A stretch of 64,000 nt of DNA from Nodosilinea nodulosa PCC 7104 (GTDB lineage Bacteria; Cyanobacteriota; Cyanobacteriia; Phormidesmidales; Phormidesmidaceae). Shown here piece after piece: positions 17,603 through 25,500 of the stretch; positions within the stretch are counted from its first letter, which is position 1; each line of letters starts with the position of its first letter. The DNA is taken from positions 5,715,178 through 5,779,177 of the forward strand of contig NZ_JH976537.1 in assembly GCF_000309385.1 (NCBI RefSeq), given 5' to 3'. Under the pieces are notes generated by a model that saw only the letters and a program-made list of their open reading frames with translations, was not told where the DNA came from and ran no database searches. Both the position numbers and the translations under genes were made by a program.

Positions 17603-20600
17603 ATGCCAACCTCAGCTTCAGAATCTCATGACTTCTCGTTACTTGCTCAAGTTGTTGAGTTGAGGAACGCATGGGAGCGAAATCACTCTGAGCGAGCACA
17701 GGGTGGATTGCTATCAATTAGTGGTTTTGAATACCAATTTCTGTTAACGCTTCTAAAAATCATATCTCTATGGAAGGCATCAACTGATATTGAACGCCAA
17801 GATTTAGAAGTAGCCAAAGGTGTTCTTTCAGAAGCTATTTCCGATATTATTGAGACTGGGAAATATATTACTTTAACTCAGGCAAAGAGAACCCTCTCTG
17901 CTAGCGGTCTCAGGAAAGCTCTTGAGGAGTTATGGCAAATTTTTATACTCGCTTCTACCAAAACTCCTGAGCTAGCAAAACGTCTCGAATTTGTAATCTC
18001 AGGCCAGTTAGAAGGAGATGAAAATCCCCAGCAAGTTATACAGGGATGGAGAACCCGATCTCAAGGATATCCTCAAGAAGAATTGAGATTATTTAAGGAA
18101 ATTATCCGCTATGAAATAGTTCCTGATCCAAGAGTTGATCTTTTAACTGAACTACAAGTTCTTGTGAGGAATGAAGATGCAGAGACGACAATTGCACGCT
18201 GGTTAGGGTATTTTCTTCAGCTTGGTTCTGGGTTTTCTCCAGAGAGTATAAGTACATTAATCTGGAAAGAGCTTTCTAGCGACGGAAGCCTAAAGGCATT
18301 TCGTACAACCCTTGCTAGACTATTCAGTCGTTCTCAGAGCCGACTTTCAGCTGTTCGAGAGACGCTTGGTCGAGATATTATTCTGCCTAGAGTTGAGCTT
18401 TCGGCGTTACGACGAGCTTTACATGAGAACAACATTACTCTCCTTGTCGGCCCCTCTGGTTCAGGAAAGTCGGCGCTCTGCAAATTAAGTGTCCTGCAAG
18501 AATTTAATCAAAAATTTGACTGCTTATTTTTACAAGCATCTGACATCACTATTTTTACTGAGTCTTCAGAAGTAAATGCTAATCAGAAACTAAGAAGGCT
18601 TGACGAGCTTTTAAATGCGCAGATTACTCAAAAACCTAATCTCATCATAATTGATGACCTGGGTGACGTAGATAATCACCACTTGGATGCTGTTTTAGAC
18701 TTGCTGCAAAACACTTTGGCTGCTGGTACATTTGCAAATGTCCGTTTCATTCTTGTTGCTCATATAGATGCTAAAAATCGTATCCATGAAAAGATATCTG
18801 CCAGATTGGGAAGCAGTTCTATATACACTGATGTCGAACTACCGCAACTTCCTGTAGAAGAACTTGAGTCTTCTGAGAACCTACCTGATAGTATTGTCAA
18901 GCTGATTCAGCGATATCAAGAATTTGGACCTGCGCTCAATTTGAAGTTAATTGATTGGCTAGTTCGCAGTATTGAACAAAATAAAATTGATATACCTGTT
19001 TTTAGAAACGATCTAGACTTGCTTACTTGGTTTTGGCAAGACTACATTCAAAATGGGCAAAAAATTAGCGATTTAAGTCGAGCATTAATAAAAATTTCTG
19101 AGGGGCTGGCCGATAAATTTGTGCCTGATCTTCCGTGTCATTTCGATCCATCTATTGATAGTAGCACTTTACACGCTTTGGTAAGGCGTGATTGTCTTCA
19201 TATTGTGGACGAGCGGCTCGCTACCACTCATCGCTTTGTTGGAGACTGTGCAAGGTTTCAATATCTTCGAAGCTACCGTAGGGAGATCGAAGGAAAACAC
19301 TTAGTAGAAAGGTTGCAAAATCCGTTTTGGGTTCAACCAGTTCGCTGGTTTTCACTACAGTTAGCATTAGAAGAGGAGCAAAGGGAAACTTGGCAGGAAA
19401 TTTTTTGTGAAGCTTTAGAATGCAAGCATTTACAACTTTTGGATTTGCTTTTAGATGGTGCAATTTTAAGCAAGCAACCAAGCTGTGTTTTGCAAGGATG
19501 CCCAGACGGAAGCCTGTCTTTTATAATTGAACGTATCATTGTTCGCCTTCTAGGGATTGCAACAACACAATACTCCTTTTATGCAAATGACTATAAATCT
19601 AAGCCTCTCCAAACACGCATTAAAATTCGAGAGAAATTAACCGGAATTCCTCAACCAGAGTTTTGGGAACCTATATGGCGTTGGCTCTTTTGCCAAGATC
19701 CCGAAAACATACTTGAAGAATCATGCATAGTTTTTAAGGCAGCGGAGGCTTGGTTGAACTGGAGTGAGAAGGCACAAGAGTTTTCGCTTCGAAATGAAGT
19801 TGCTAAATTTACGCTTGATTTAGCACAAAAAGTATTGTTGCCTGATCCTAAGCCACGAGGGCGCAGTATTGACTCTGCAGAACTTGAGGAGTTATTTAAA
19901 CGAAAACAGAAAGAGATCATCCCGCTACCGGAGCCACCTAGGATAAGAAGCTACTATTTGGGTGATTTTGAGGAAAATGCTTTTTCTTGTATAGTTTTTG
20001 CTCTCCGCATCACTCAAGAACGTGCAACATGGTTTCTCAGAGTATTGGCAGGCCGAGAAATTATCCCGTCAAACAAACTAGAACCAACTGAAGTTTCATC
20101 TTTTCTTAGCAGACCTGGTGTGGGAATACTTGAAACGCCGCATCCACAAGGCCCCTCAGGAGGAGTTGATTACCGTTTCCGAAAGTTCATGCTTAACCGA
20201 AATGGTCTGTATCTAAATGCAGTTATCCTTACCAATCCCCAACTTGGAGTCGAGTTATTCTTAGCTTTGATAATTAAACCGCCAAGCTACCGCTATGAAA
20301 ATGATGCGGATTTTGATTGGGATGATCGACATCTCGGTATAGCTGGCTCTGATGACATTGATGTTTGTACCTTCAAATTCCTCCCATTGCTCTCATTGCT
20401 AGAAATTGATGAAGTGGTTGCCATCAAAATCATTAATATTCTTTGCAAAATTGCGACAAAAAACAACCAAAAGAATTACGAAAGAATCGACCAAAGGACA
20501 ACTTCCTTAGAAGATCTTTCAATTGATCCTCTTCGGGCTGATACACATGAGCTTAGTTTAATTATTGAAAACGTCAACAAGCAATTTGAAGGAGAATGCA

Positions 20601-22957
20601 AAACTCTTTACTGGCACCGAAACAGTCCGCTTTCCCCCAAAATTATTAACTGCCTTCTTATGACATTGGAAGGATGGCTTTACAGTCGCCCTTCTAGGCA
20701 TAAACTTGAATGCTCTGTAGATACCATATTTAATCAAAGTGATACAGTTGCGCTTCTAGGCGTTTTAGTGACATTGGCGAAATGTGACTCTCGTCTCTTA
20801 AGTGGCTGCCTAATGCCGCTCACTTCATCAGTACAGTTACTCGTATGGTTAGAGTTCGAACAGATTGATAGTAGTGGCCAAAACTATGTTTTCGACAGCA
20901 TTGGTTCTAGAAAACTTGTAAAGGAAGAGCAATGGGAACTGCTGGAGTTTAATCGACTTTCATACCGTAAGCATGATTTGTTGAGAATAATTTTGAGCTT
21001 ATGGGTGAATGAAGTTATCCCGGATAAAGCAAAAACAAAAGTTTTGAATAACTGGGACAATATTCAGCTTGCATTAGTTCCAGAGGTAAGCCGCAGAAGA
21101 GCCTTAAAAATTCGTGCGTGGTTTGAACCAAACAATTGGAAAAGAGAAATTAATCATCAAGATGAACATGAGTTCCAGTTTGTTGGAAACTTACCTGAAG
21201 ACGACGAAACTGATGCCAGAGCTGAGAATGCACTTCTAAATCTCCAGCACCTTCAGCTGACAATGACATGTCGGAAAATTATTGATGGAGAACAGGAAAA
21301 AACCTTAGAGCTCCATGACCATCTAGAAGATATTTTGACCAGTGATGAAAAAATTGAAATGCTTAGGAATACTCTCGAATCAAAGTCATTTCTTGATGTT
21401 GTCTGGGCATCTGTTGCGATCATCCTACAGCCACCACTCAAACCTTTAAATCAAGAATTAGAAGCTGACTTAAGTTATTTGGCGGAAACTCTTGTGAATG
21501 CTCCTTTCTCCTTGGATCGTTTCAGTCGTTGTCAGGTTTTCAACGTAGATGCTAGTGCCTTTATTTCTCATATAGCTCCTAACTTAATAATGAGGCTTAA
21601 GTCTGACAGCGAAATTCTTGCTACAACTTTTCGATGCTTAATTGGAGCGCGGAATCGAGATACATCAGCTTTCTTGAGGTCTTGGCTTGAGGATTATGGG
21701 TTTGAACATTCGCTTACTCAAAAAATTATCAGTTTAGCTCCTTATATTGCCCGATTAATAACGCTAACTCATGCTTTAGCTTATGCTAGATGTATTCAGA
21801 AAGTTGCCAGATCTGATGGCTCTTATATAGTTCCACGCCCTGAAGAAATTGACTATGAAGTTGGCAAGAGAGAGGATCTTCAAGTTCAGGAGGCTTGGGT
21901 AAGCTTACAGCGTGACTTCACCGAGAATAAGTTGCAACCGATTACGATTTTTAATGCCTCTGAGTGGGTCCCAGAAGCCTTGAATGAGTCTTTACAAAAA
22001 ATCCCTGCATGGCTTAAGGGAAGATATGTTCATCATTCTTTTGACTGGGAATTCTTATTGGCGATATTAGTACCCATATTTCGAACCGTAGAACAAAGTG
22101 ACAAAAACTCAGATTACGTTGTAGACCTAAAGAATCAAGTAATAGCTGAGTTGATTTATGAACGAGAAAATACATATTTTGAATTTAAAGCTAATGAAGA
22201 AAAGAAGCATATTTATAGTGGCTCACGTGTACACATACATCTTTATCAATCTCAGTCTCAGATTTTAGATGAAATACTTAATCCAAGAGAATCAGGTTTT
22301 TTGAGACAGTTAGATGAAATCATTTGTGAATTCAAGGAAATCAGTCTGATTGACTGTATTTTCCTAGAGCATGTGATTGATAGACTGATATACAGTTCTG
22401 CTGATAGTTCTGCCGCTGAAAAAAGAAATATTTCCTTGCATCATCAAGCAGTCTTTGCAATTGGAGATTATCTCAATGAATTTACACAACAGTCGACATC
22501 TGAGCTTAAGACCCTTGGAAGAACAGGGAATGCTTGGGAACGAATGATTGAACTTATTTCTCAAGAGCCTAAGTACACTGTAGATGTGGCTTTTATAGAT
22601 CGGTTTGCTGTGGATTTCGTCAAACGTTACCAAAAACTTTTATTTCCTAATTCTCGTTTGAGGTGGAGGCTTTATCGCACCGCTACATTTAAAAATTTCA
22701 AGCAATTACGGCGAATAATTTTTCGGTTTCTGATTGAAAAGCCGAAAATTGTTTCTAATGACAAGAGCGAAGAGAGTAAGGTTTTGGTTCAAGTTTTAGC
22801 CGAACTCTGGGATTCTGACTACACCTGGATAGTTGATAGACAATCTCGATGCAAAAACTTAAAGCTTTTGCTTAGTCAATTACAGAAAATTGATGCAGTA
22901 GGAGCAAGCCTTTTAGCAGATCAAGTGGCTGATTCTTTGTCGAATTCTACCAGTTAA
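17603..22957 (+). CDS. Giant P-loop ATPase with nuclease-like N-terminus, candidate Avs/STAND antiviral protein
   Basis: A 1784-residue protein. Residues about 34-115 have GFEYQFLLTLLKI, then E77/D81 and LTQAK (93-95). This pattern resembles the Cap4/DUF4297 class of PD-(D/E)xK nuclease, where GFxYQ, an acidic pair and QxK are conserved. Residues 278-480 hold a P-loop ATPase: Walker A GPSGSGKS (283-290), Walker B LIIIDD (347-352). The remaining about 1250 residues are helical without named motifs, as in sensor regions. The order nuclease, STAND-type ATPase, long C-terminal sensor is that of Avs proteins that detect phage proteins. The gene is AT-rich and I saw no HIP1 site in it, so it is probably a recent arrival. 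Antiviral function is inference. Confidence 0.65.
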   Translation: MPTSASESHDFSLLAQVVELRNAWERNHSERAQGGLLSISGFEYQFLLTLLKIISLWKASTDIERQDLEVAKGVLSEAISDIIETGKYITLTQAKRTLSASGLRKALEELWQIFILASTKTPELAKRLEFVISGQLEGDENPQQVIQGWRTRSQGYPQEELRLFKEIIRYEIVPDPRVDLLTELQVLVRNEDAETTIARWLGYFLQLGSGFSPESISTLIWKELSSDGSLKAFRTTLARLFSRSQSRLSAVRETLGRDIILPRVELSALRRALHENNITLLVGPSGSGKSALCKLSVLQEFNQKFDCLFLQASDITIFTESSEVNANQKLRRLDELLNAQITQKPNLIIIDDLGDVDNHHLDAVLDLLQNTLAAGTFANVRFILVAHIDAKNRIHEKISARLGSSSIYTDVELPQLPVEELESSENLPDSIVKLIQRYQEFGPALNLKLIDWLVRSIEQNKIDIPVFRNDLDLLTWFWQDYIQNGQKISDLSRALIKISEGLADKFVPDLPCHFDPSIDSSTLHALVRRDCLHIVDERLATTHRFVGDCARFQYLRSYRREIEGKHLVERLQNPFWVQPVRWFSLQLALEEEQRETWQEIFCEALECKHLQLLDLLLDGAILSKQPSCVLQGCPDGSLSFIIERIIVRLLGIATTQYSFYANDYKSKPLQTRIKIREKLTGIPQPEFWEPIWRWLFCQDPENILEESCIVFKAAEAWLNWSEKAQEFSLRNEVAKFTLDLAQKVLLPDPKPRGRSIDSAELEELFKRKQKEIIPLPEPPRIRSYYLGDFEENAFSCIVFALRITQERATWFLRVLAGREIIPSNKLEPTEVSSFLSRPGVGILETPHPQGPSGGVDYRFRKFMLNRNGLYLNAVILTNPQLGVELFLALIIKPPSYRYENDADFDWDDRHLGIAGSDDIDVCTFKFLPLLSLLEIDEVVAIKIINILCKIATKNNQKNYERIDQRTTSLEDLSIDPLRADTHELSLIIENVNKQFEGECKTLYWHRNSPLSPKIINCLLMTLEGWLYSRPSRHKLECSVDTIFNQSDTVALLGVLVTLAKCDSRLLSGCLMPLTSSVQLLVWLEFEQIDSSGQNYVFDSIGSRKLVKEEQWELLEFNRLSYRKHDLLRIILSLWVNEVIPDKAKTKVLNNWDNIQLALVPEVSRRRALKIRAWFEPNNWKREINHQDEHEFQFVGNLPEDDETDARAENALLNLQHLQLTMTCRKIIDGEQEKTLELHDHLEDILTSDEKIEMLRNTLESKSFLDVVWASVAIILQPPLKPLNQELEADLSYLAETLVNAPFSLDRFSRCQVFNVDASAFISHIAPNLIMRLKSDSEILATTFRCLIGARNRDTSAFLRSWLEDYGFEHSLTQKIISLAPYIARLITLTHALAYARCIQKVARSDGSYIVPRPEEIDYEVGKREDLQVQEAWVSLQRDFTENKLQPITIFNASEWVPEALNESLQKIPAWLKGRYVHHSFDWEFLLAILVPIFRTVEQSDKNSDYVVDLKNQVIAELIYERENTYFEFKANEEKKHIYSGSRVHIHLYQSQSQILDEILNPRESGFLRQLDEIICEFKEISLIDCIFLEHVIDRLIYSSADSSAAEKRNISLHHQAVFAIGDYLNEFTQQSTSELKTLGRTGNAWERMIELISQEPKYTVDVAFIDRFAVDFVKRYQKLLFPNSRLRWRLYRTATFKNFKQLRRIIFRFLIEKPKIVSNDKSEESKVLVQVLAELWDSDYTWIVDRQSRCKNLKLLLSQLQKIDAVGASLLADQVADSLSNSTS

Positions 22958-22996
22958 GCGATTATTTGGCTTCCAAGCTGTCGGGATGGAAGAGGG

Positions 22997-23006
22997 AAGT
23001 ATAGGT
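22997..23006. repeat. Target-site duplication, left copy (IS4-family element)
   Basis: AAGTATAGGT occurs here and again at 24487-24496, directly outside the inverted repeats of the IS4-family element. It is an exact 10-bp duplication. Confidence 0.9.
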
Positions 23007-24486
23007 GAATGTCACTGACGTAAGCCCTATCAAGCTACCAGCTTAGCTTTCAGGACTGAGCGGGGTTCCTGCATTCTCGGGAACGGTTTGGGACGACGTT
23101 TGACGACTCGGGGTTCTGAACGGTTGGGGCGAAAGGGAACAATCAGCTCTTGCACAGCGCTTAACAAGGCCTGGTAGCCTCGCTGTTGCTGGGATGGAGC
23201 GAGATGGAGAAACTCGGGTCGGAAGTGATTAAATTGTTGCCGAGTGCCCTGAAGGGAGAGCCGTAACGCGTCGACCTCAGAGTCGGCAGTCGCCTCCCAC
23301 ATGAGGGTTCGCAGCAGATTGTAGGTCAACAGATGAACCCAAATGCTTTTGGTCACCATAGCGGGCGTTTTGGCGGCAATCATCTCCATAGCTAAGGTGG
23401 TCTTGAGATGCCTGAGATTGACTTCGGTGGCCTGCCAGCGGAGGTGATAGAGTTCGGCCAATTTAGCTTTGCGATACCGCTTGGCGTCCATCAGGGTGGT
23501 CACCACTACGATGTTGGTCGGTCGAAACCCAGGCGTCTGAATGGAGAGAAAGACTTCGCGTACCTCAATCGACTCGGGTAAGGCTTCAAACTCCTCAGGC
23601 GAGAGGGCGTCGGGGCATTGCTTGGGGCGTTGCCACCGGACAATGTGGTCGCCAATCCCAAGCTTTTTGCCACGCCTGAAATCGCAGCGGCGCTGATGGT
23701 GCTTGCGAAAAACGGCATCGGCTCCCGTCAGCGCGACCCAGGCCAGATCCACATAGGTGCCATAGGCCGAATCGGCCACCACCACATCCTCTGGGCGCAG
23801 GGTCTGGTAAAGTTGGCGGGCTAAGCGCCACTCACTCACCCGAAAAGGAGCCATCGCTACCTCCAAGACCGCTCCCGTAGTCACGCAAAACCACACCTGA
23901 AGCTTCAACAGCGGAAAGCCACAGCCCGTCTTCTGATTGCTGTGTTGGGGATACGCCGCTTGATTGGCCTTGGTATCACTCATCAAGACCGTCGTGGCAT
24001 CAAAGGCCTTGACTCGGCGACCACACCACCGTTGTTCCGGGGATACTTTCCGTTGTAACGCCCTCGTCACTCGCTTTAGTAGGGGTGGGAAAATGGACTC
24101 GCTCAGGCGCTTACGCGCTTTACTGTACCCCCCGGTATCGGCTGACGGCGGCTCTAAGCCCGCCAGGCTCATCCAGGCCACCACCCGCTTGACCGCATGG
24201 CTGAGACTGCCATCGACATCAAGAACTTGGGAGATCCAACTCCACAGCACTACCATTGGGGTGTAGAGCACTTGGCGATAGGCGATGCCTTGTTCGTCCA
24301 CTACAGCCTGGACTTCGGCTTCCGGTAGAACCTTGGCAAAGGGTAGACCGATACTGTTTTGGTATTTCTCCTTGAGGACATCCGCACGATTCGGCATCAT
24401 AGAGACATGGTTTTGGGTTTCGACGCTTCGATCTTTACAGATCAAGCGCTTGAAGCCTTTTCTGCTCTCTTATGTCAGTGCCATTC
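23007..24486 (-). mobile_element. Complete IS4-family insertion sequence (1480 bp)
   Basis: Both ends are visible. The terminal repeats are GAATGTCACTGACGTAAG on the left and, reading inward from the right, GAATGGCACTGACATAAG (16 of 18 match). It carries one transposase gene on the minus strand and is flanked by a perfect 10-bp target duplication, so the insertion is fairly recent. It landed in the last codons of the gene to its right. Confidence 0.92.
23030..24445 (-). CDS. IS4-family DDE transposase
   Basis: A 471-residue transposase that appears intact. The first Asp is in VKAFDATTVLMSDT, the second in VVVADSAYGTY, and the IS4 signature Y-(2)-R-(3)-E-(6)-K is LYHLRWQATEVNLRHLK. The tail is basic. 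The gene fills the element between the terminal repeats. It probably remains able to move the element. Confidence 0.92.
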   Translation of the reverse strand: MICKDRSVETQNHVSMMPNRADVLKEKYQNSIGLPFAKVLPEAEVQAVVDEQGIAYRQVLYTPMVVLWSWISQVLDVDGSLSHAVKRVVAWMSLAGLEPPSADTGGYSKARKRLSESIFPPLLKRVTRALQRKVSPEQRWCGRRVKAFDATTVLMSDTKANQAAYPQHSNQKTGCGFPLLKLQVWFCVTTGAVLEVAMAPFRVSEWRLARQLYQTLRPEDVVVADSAYGTYVDLAWVALTGADAVFRKHHQRRCDFRRGKKLGIGDHIVRWQRPKQCPDALSPEEFEALPESIEVREVFLSIQTPGFRPTNIVVVTTLMDAKRYRKAKLAELYHLRWQATEVNLRHLKTTLAMEMIAAKTPAMVTKSIWVHLLTYNLLRTLMWEATADSEVDALRLSLQGTRQQFNHFRPEFLHLAPSQQQRGYQALLSAVQELIVPFRPNRSEPRVVKRRPKPFPRMQEPRSVLKAKLVA

Positions 24487-25483
24487 AAGTATAGGTGGCT
24501 TTCGGCGGCGATAAGTGCCTATTCAATAGATTCCTAGCCACATCAAACTGCTGAAAATCCTGGGTTTCCAGCCGCGAAACCACCTTCTCTCCATCCACCG
24601 CCAGCACCTGCCCTCGTCCGTCCTTGGCGGTCACCGAAAGTTGATTGCCCGCCATTTTCAGCCGATAGTGCTGGCCCTCAAACTCCTGTAGCCCCGTCAG
24701 GGCAAAAAACTGTTGCACCATTTCCACCGCCGATCGCTCCTCCGGCGATAACTCCGCTACCGCCTCACCTGCTGACTCAGCCCGATCTTCGCTGCTCTCA
24801 GCCGCCAGCGCCAATCCTTCAATCTGCTCCCCTAATCGCGGGTCATACTCCACCTGCCCATCGGGCAGCACCTCTACTACCAGCACCGGAGGTTCCACCA
24901 ACAGCTCAGGGTGGGTAATTGACGATTCGCTCAACTCCTGCCCTATCAGCCGTTCTGCTGCGCCATAGGGAATGCGCTCCAAATGGGGAGCTAGCTGCTT
25001 GACCGGCTCATGGTGAAAGCAAGATACCCCGTCGATTTCAATATCGACAATCTCTCCGTCGATCACCTCCACCTCACCCGGCAACGTGGACAGCTCCACC
25101 ACCTGCCGTAGATAGGCGACCTGCTTCGGCGGCAGTTGCAACAATTGCTCCCGCAGATCACCCTCTAGCGCCCCGGCCACGATCGCATCGCCGATCTGAA
25201 TCCGCACCGGGACGCTCTCTAGCTGGGGTGGCGGCCCAGGGTTGAGGAGTCGGGGGTCATGACCAGTTAGCCGCTTCTGCTCATCGTCAAGGTCTGTGAT
25301 ACTTACCCAAACCGGAGCTACCCCTGGGCGCTCTTCCAGTAGGGGGGGTGCCTGCTCTAGCTTTTCCTCCTCGGCCCGCTCCTGGAGCCGTACCTTGGCC
25401 AGCATCTGGGCGATCGCATCCAAAATCGAATTAATGTCGTGCTGCACTTTTTCAGCACTGTGGGGAGAGCCGCCAAGGATCAT
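24485..25483 (-). CDS. VirD4-adjacent protein with shared C-terminal module, 3' end replaced by IS
   Basis: A 332-residue acidic protein that follows the coupling-protein gene by 17 bases. Residues 1-60 are helical and charged, the middle is beta-rich and acidic, and residues 268-325 (FEGQHYRL, QLSVTAKDGRGQVLAVDGEK) form the cleanest copy of the module also found at the ends of the relaxase, nucleotidyltransferase, primase and helicase. The TGA stop is partly made by the IS4-family element. Without the element the frame continues SLFHPDSLEAK and stops at 22962-22964, so 11 residues were lost, probably without destroying the module. An adaptor role between cargo and VirD4 is inference. Confidence 0.7.
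   Translation of the reverse strand: MILGGSPHSAEKVQHDINSILDAIAQMLAKVRLQERAEEEKLEQAPPLLEERPGVAPVWVSITDLDDEQKRLTGHDPRLLNPGPPPQLESVPVRIQIGDAIVAGALEGDLREQLLQLPPKQVAYLRQVVELSTLPGEVEVIDGEIVDIEIDGVSCFHHEPVKQLAPHLERIPYGAAERLIGQELSESSITHPELLVEPPVLVVEVLPDGQVEYDPRLGEQIEGLALAAESSEDRAESAGEAVAELSPEERSAVEMVQQFFALTGLQEFEGQHYRLKMAGNQLSVTAKDGRGQVLAVDGEKVVSRLETQDFQQFDVARNLLNRHLSPPKATYT
24487..24496. repeat. Target-site duplication, right copy (IS4-family element)
   Basis: Second copy of AAGTATAGGT, matching 22997-23006. Joining the flanks at a single copy restores the C-terminus of the neighbouring gene. Confidence 0.9.
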
Positions 25484-25500
25484 GGGTCACCTCGCAAAGG

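Noticed and set aside
17603-22957. Giant ATPase as a conjugation component
   Set aside because: It has no membrane segment or VirB4-type motifs, differs sharply in base composition from the secretion genes and is on the other strand.
23007-24486. Shorter target duplication for the IS4-family element
   Set aside because: The flanks match over exactly 10 bases (AAGTATAGGT) immediately outside the terminal repeats, and one copy restores the neighbouring gene, so a shorter repeat is not needed.
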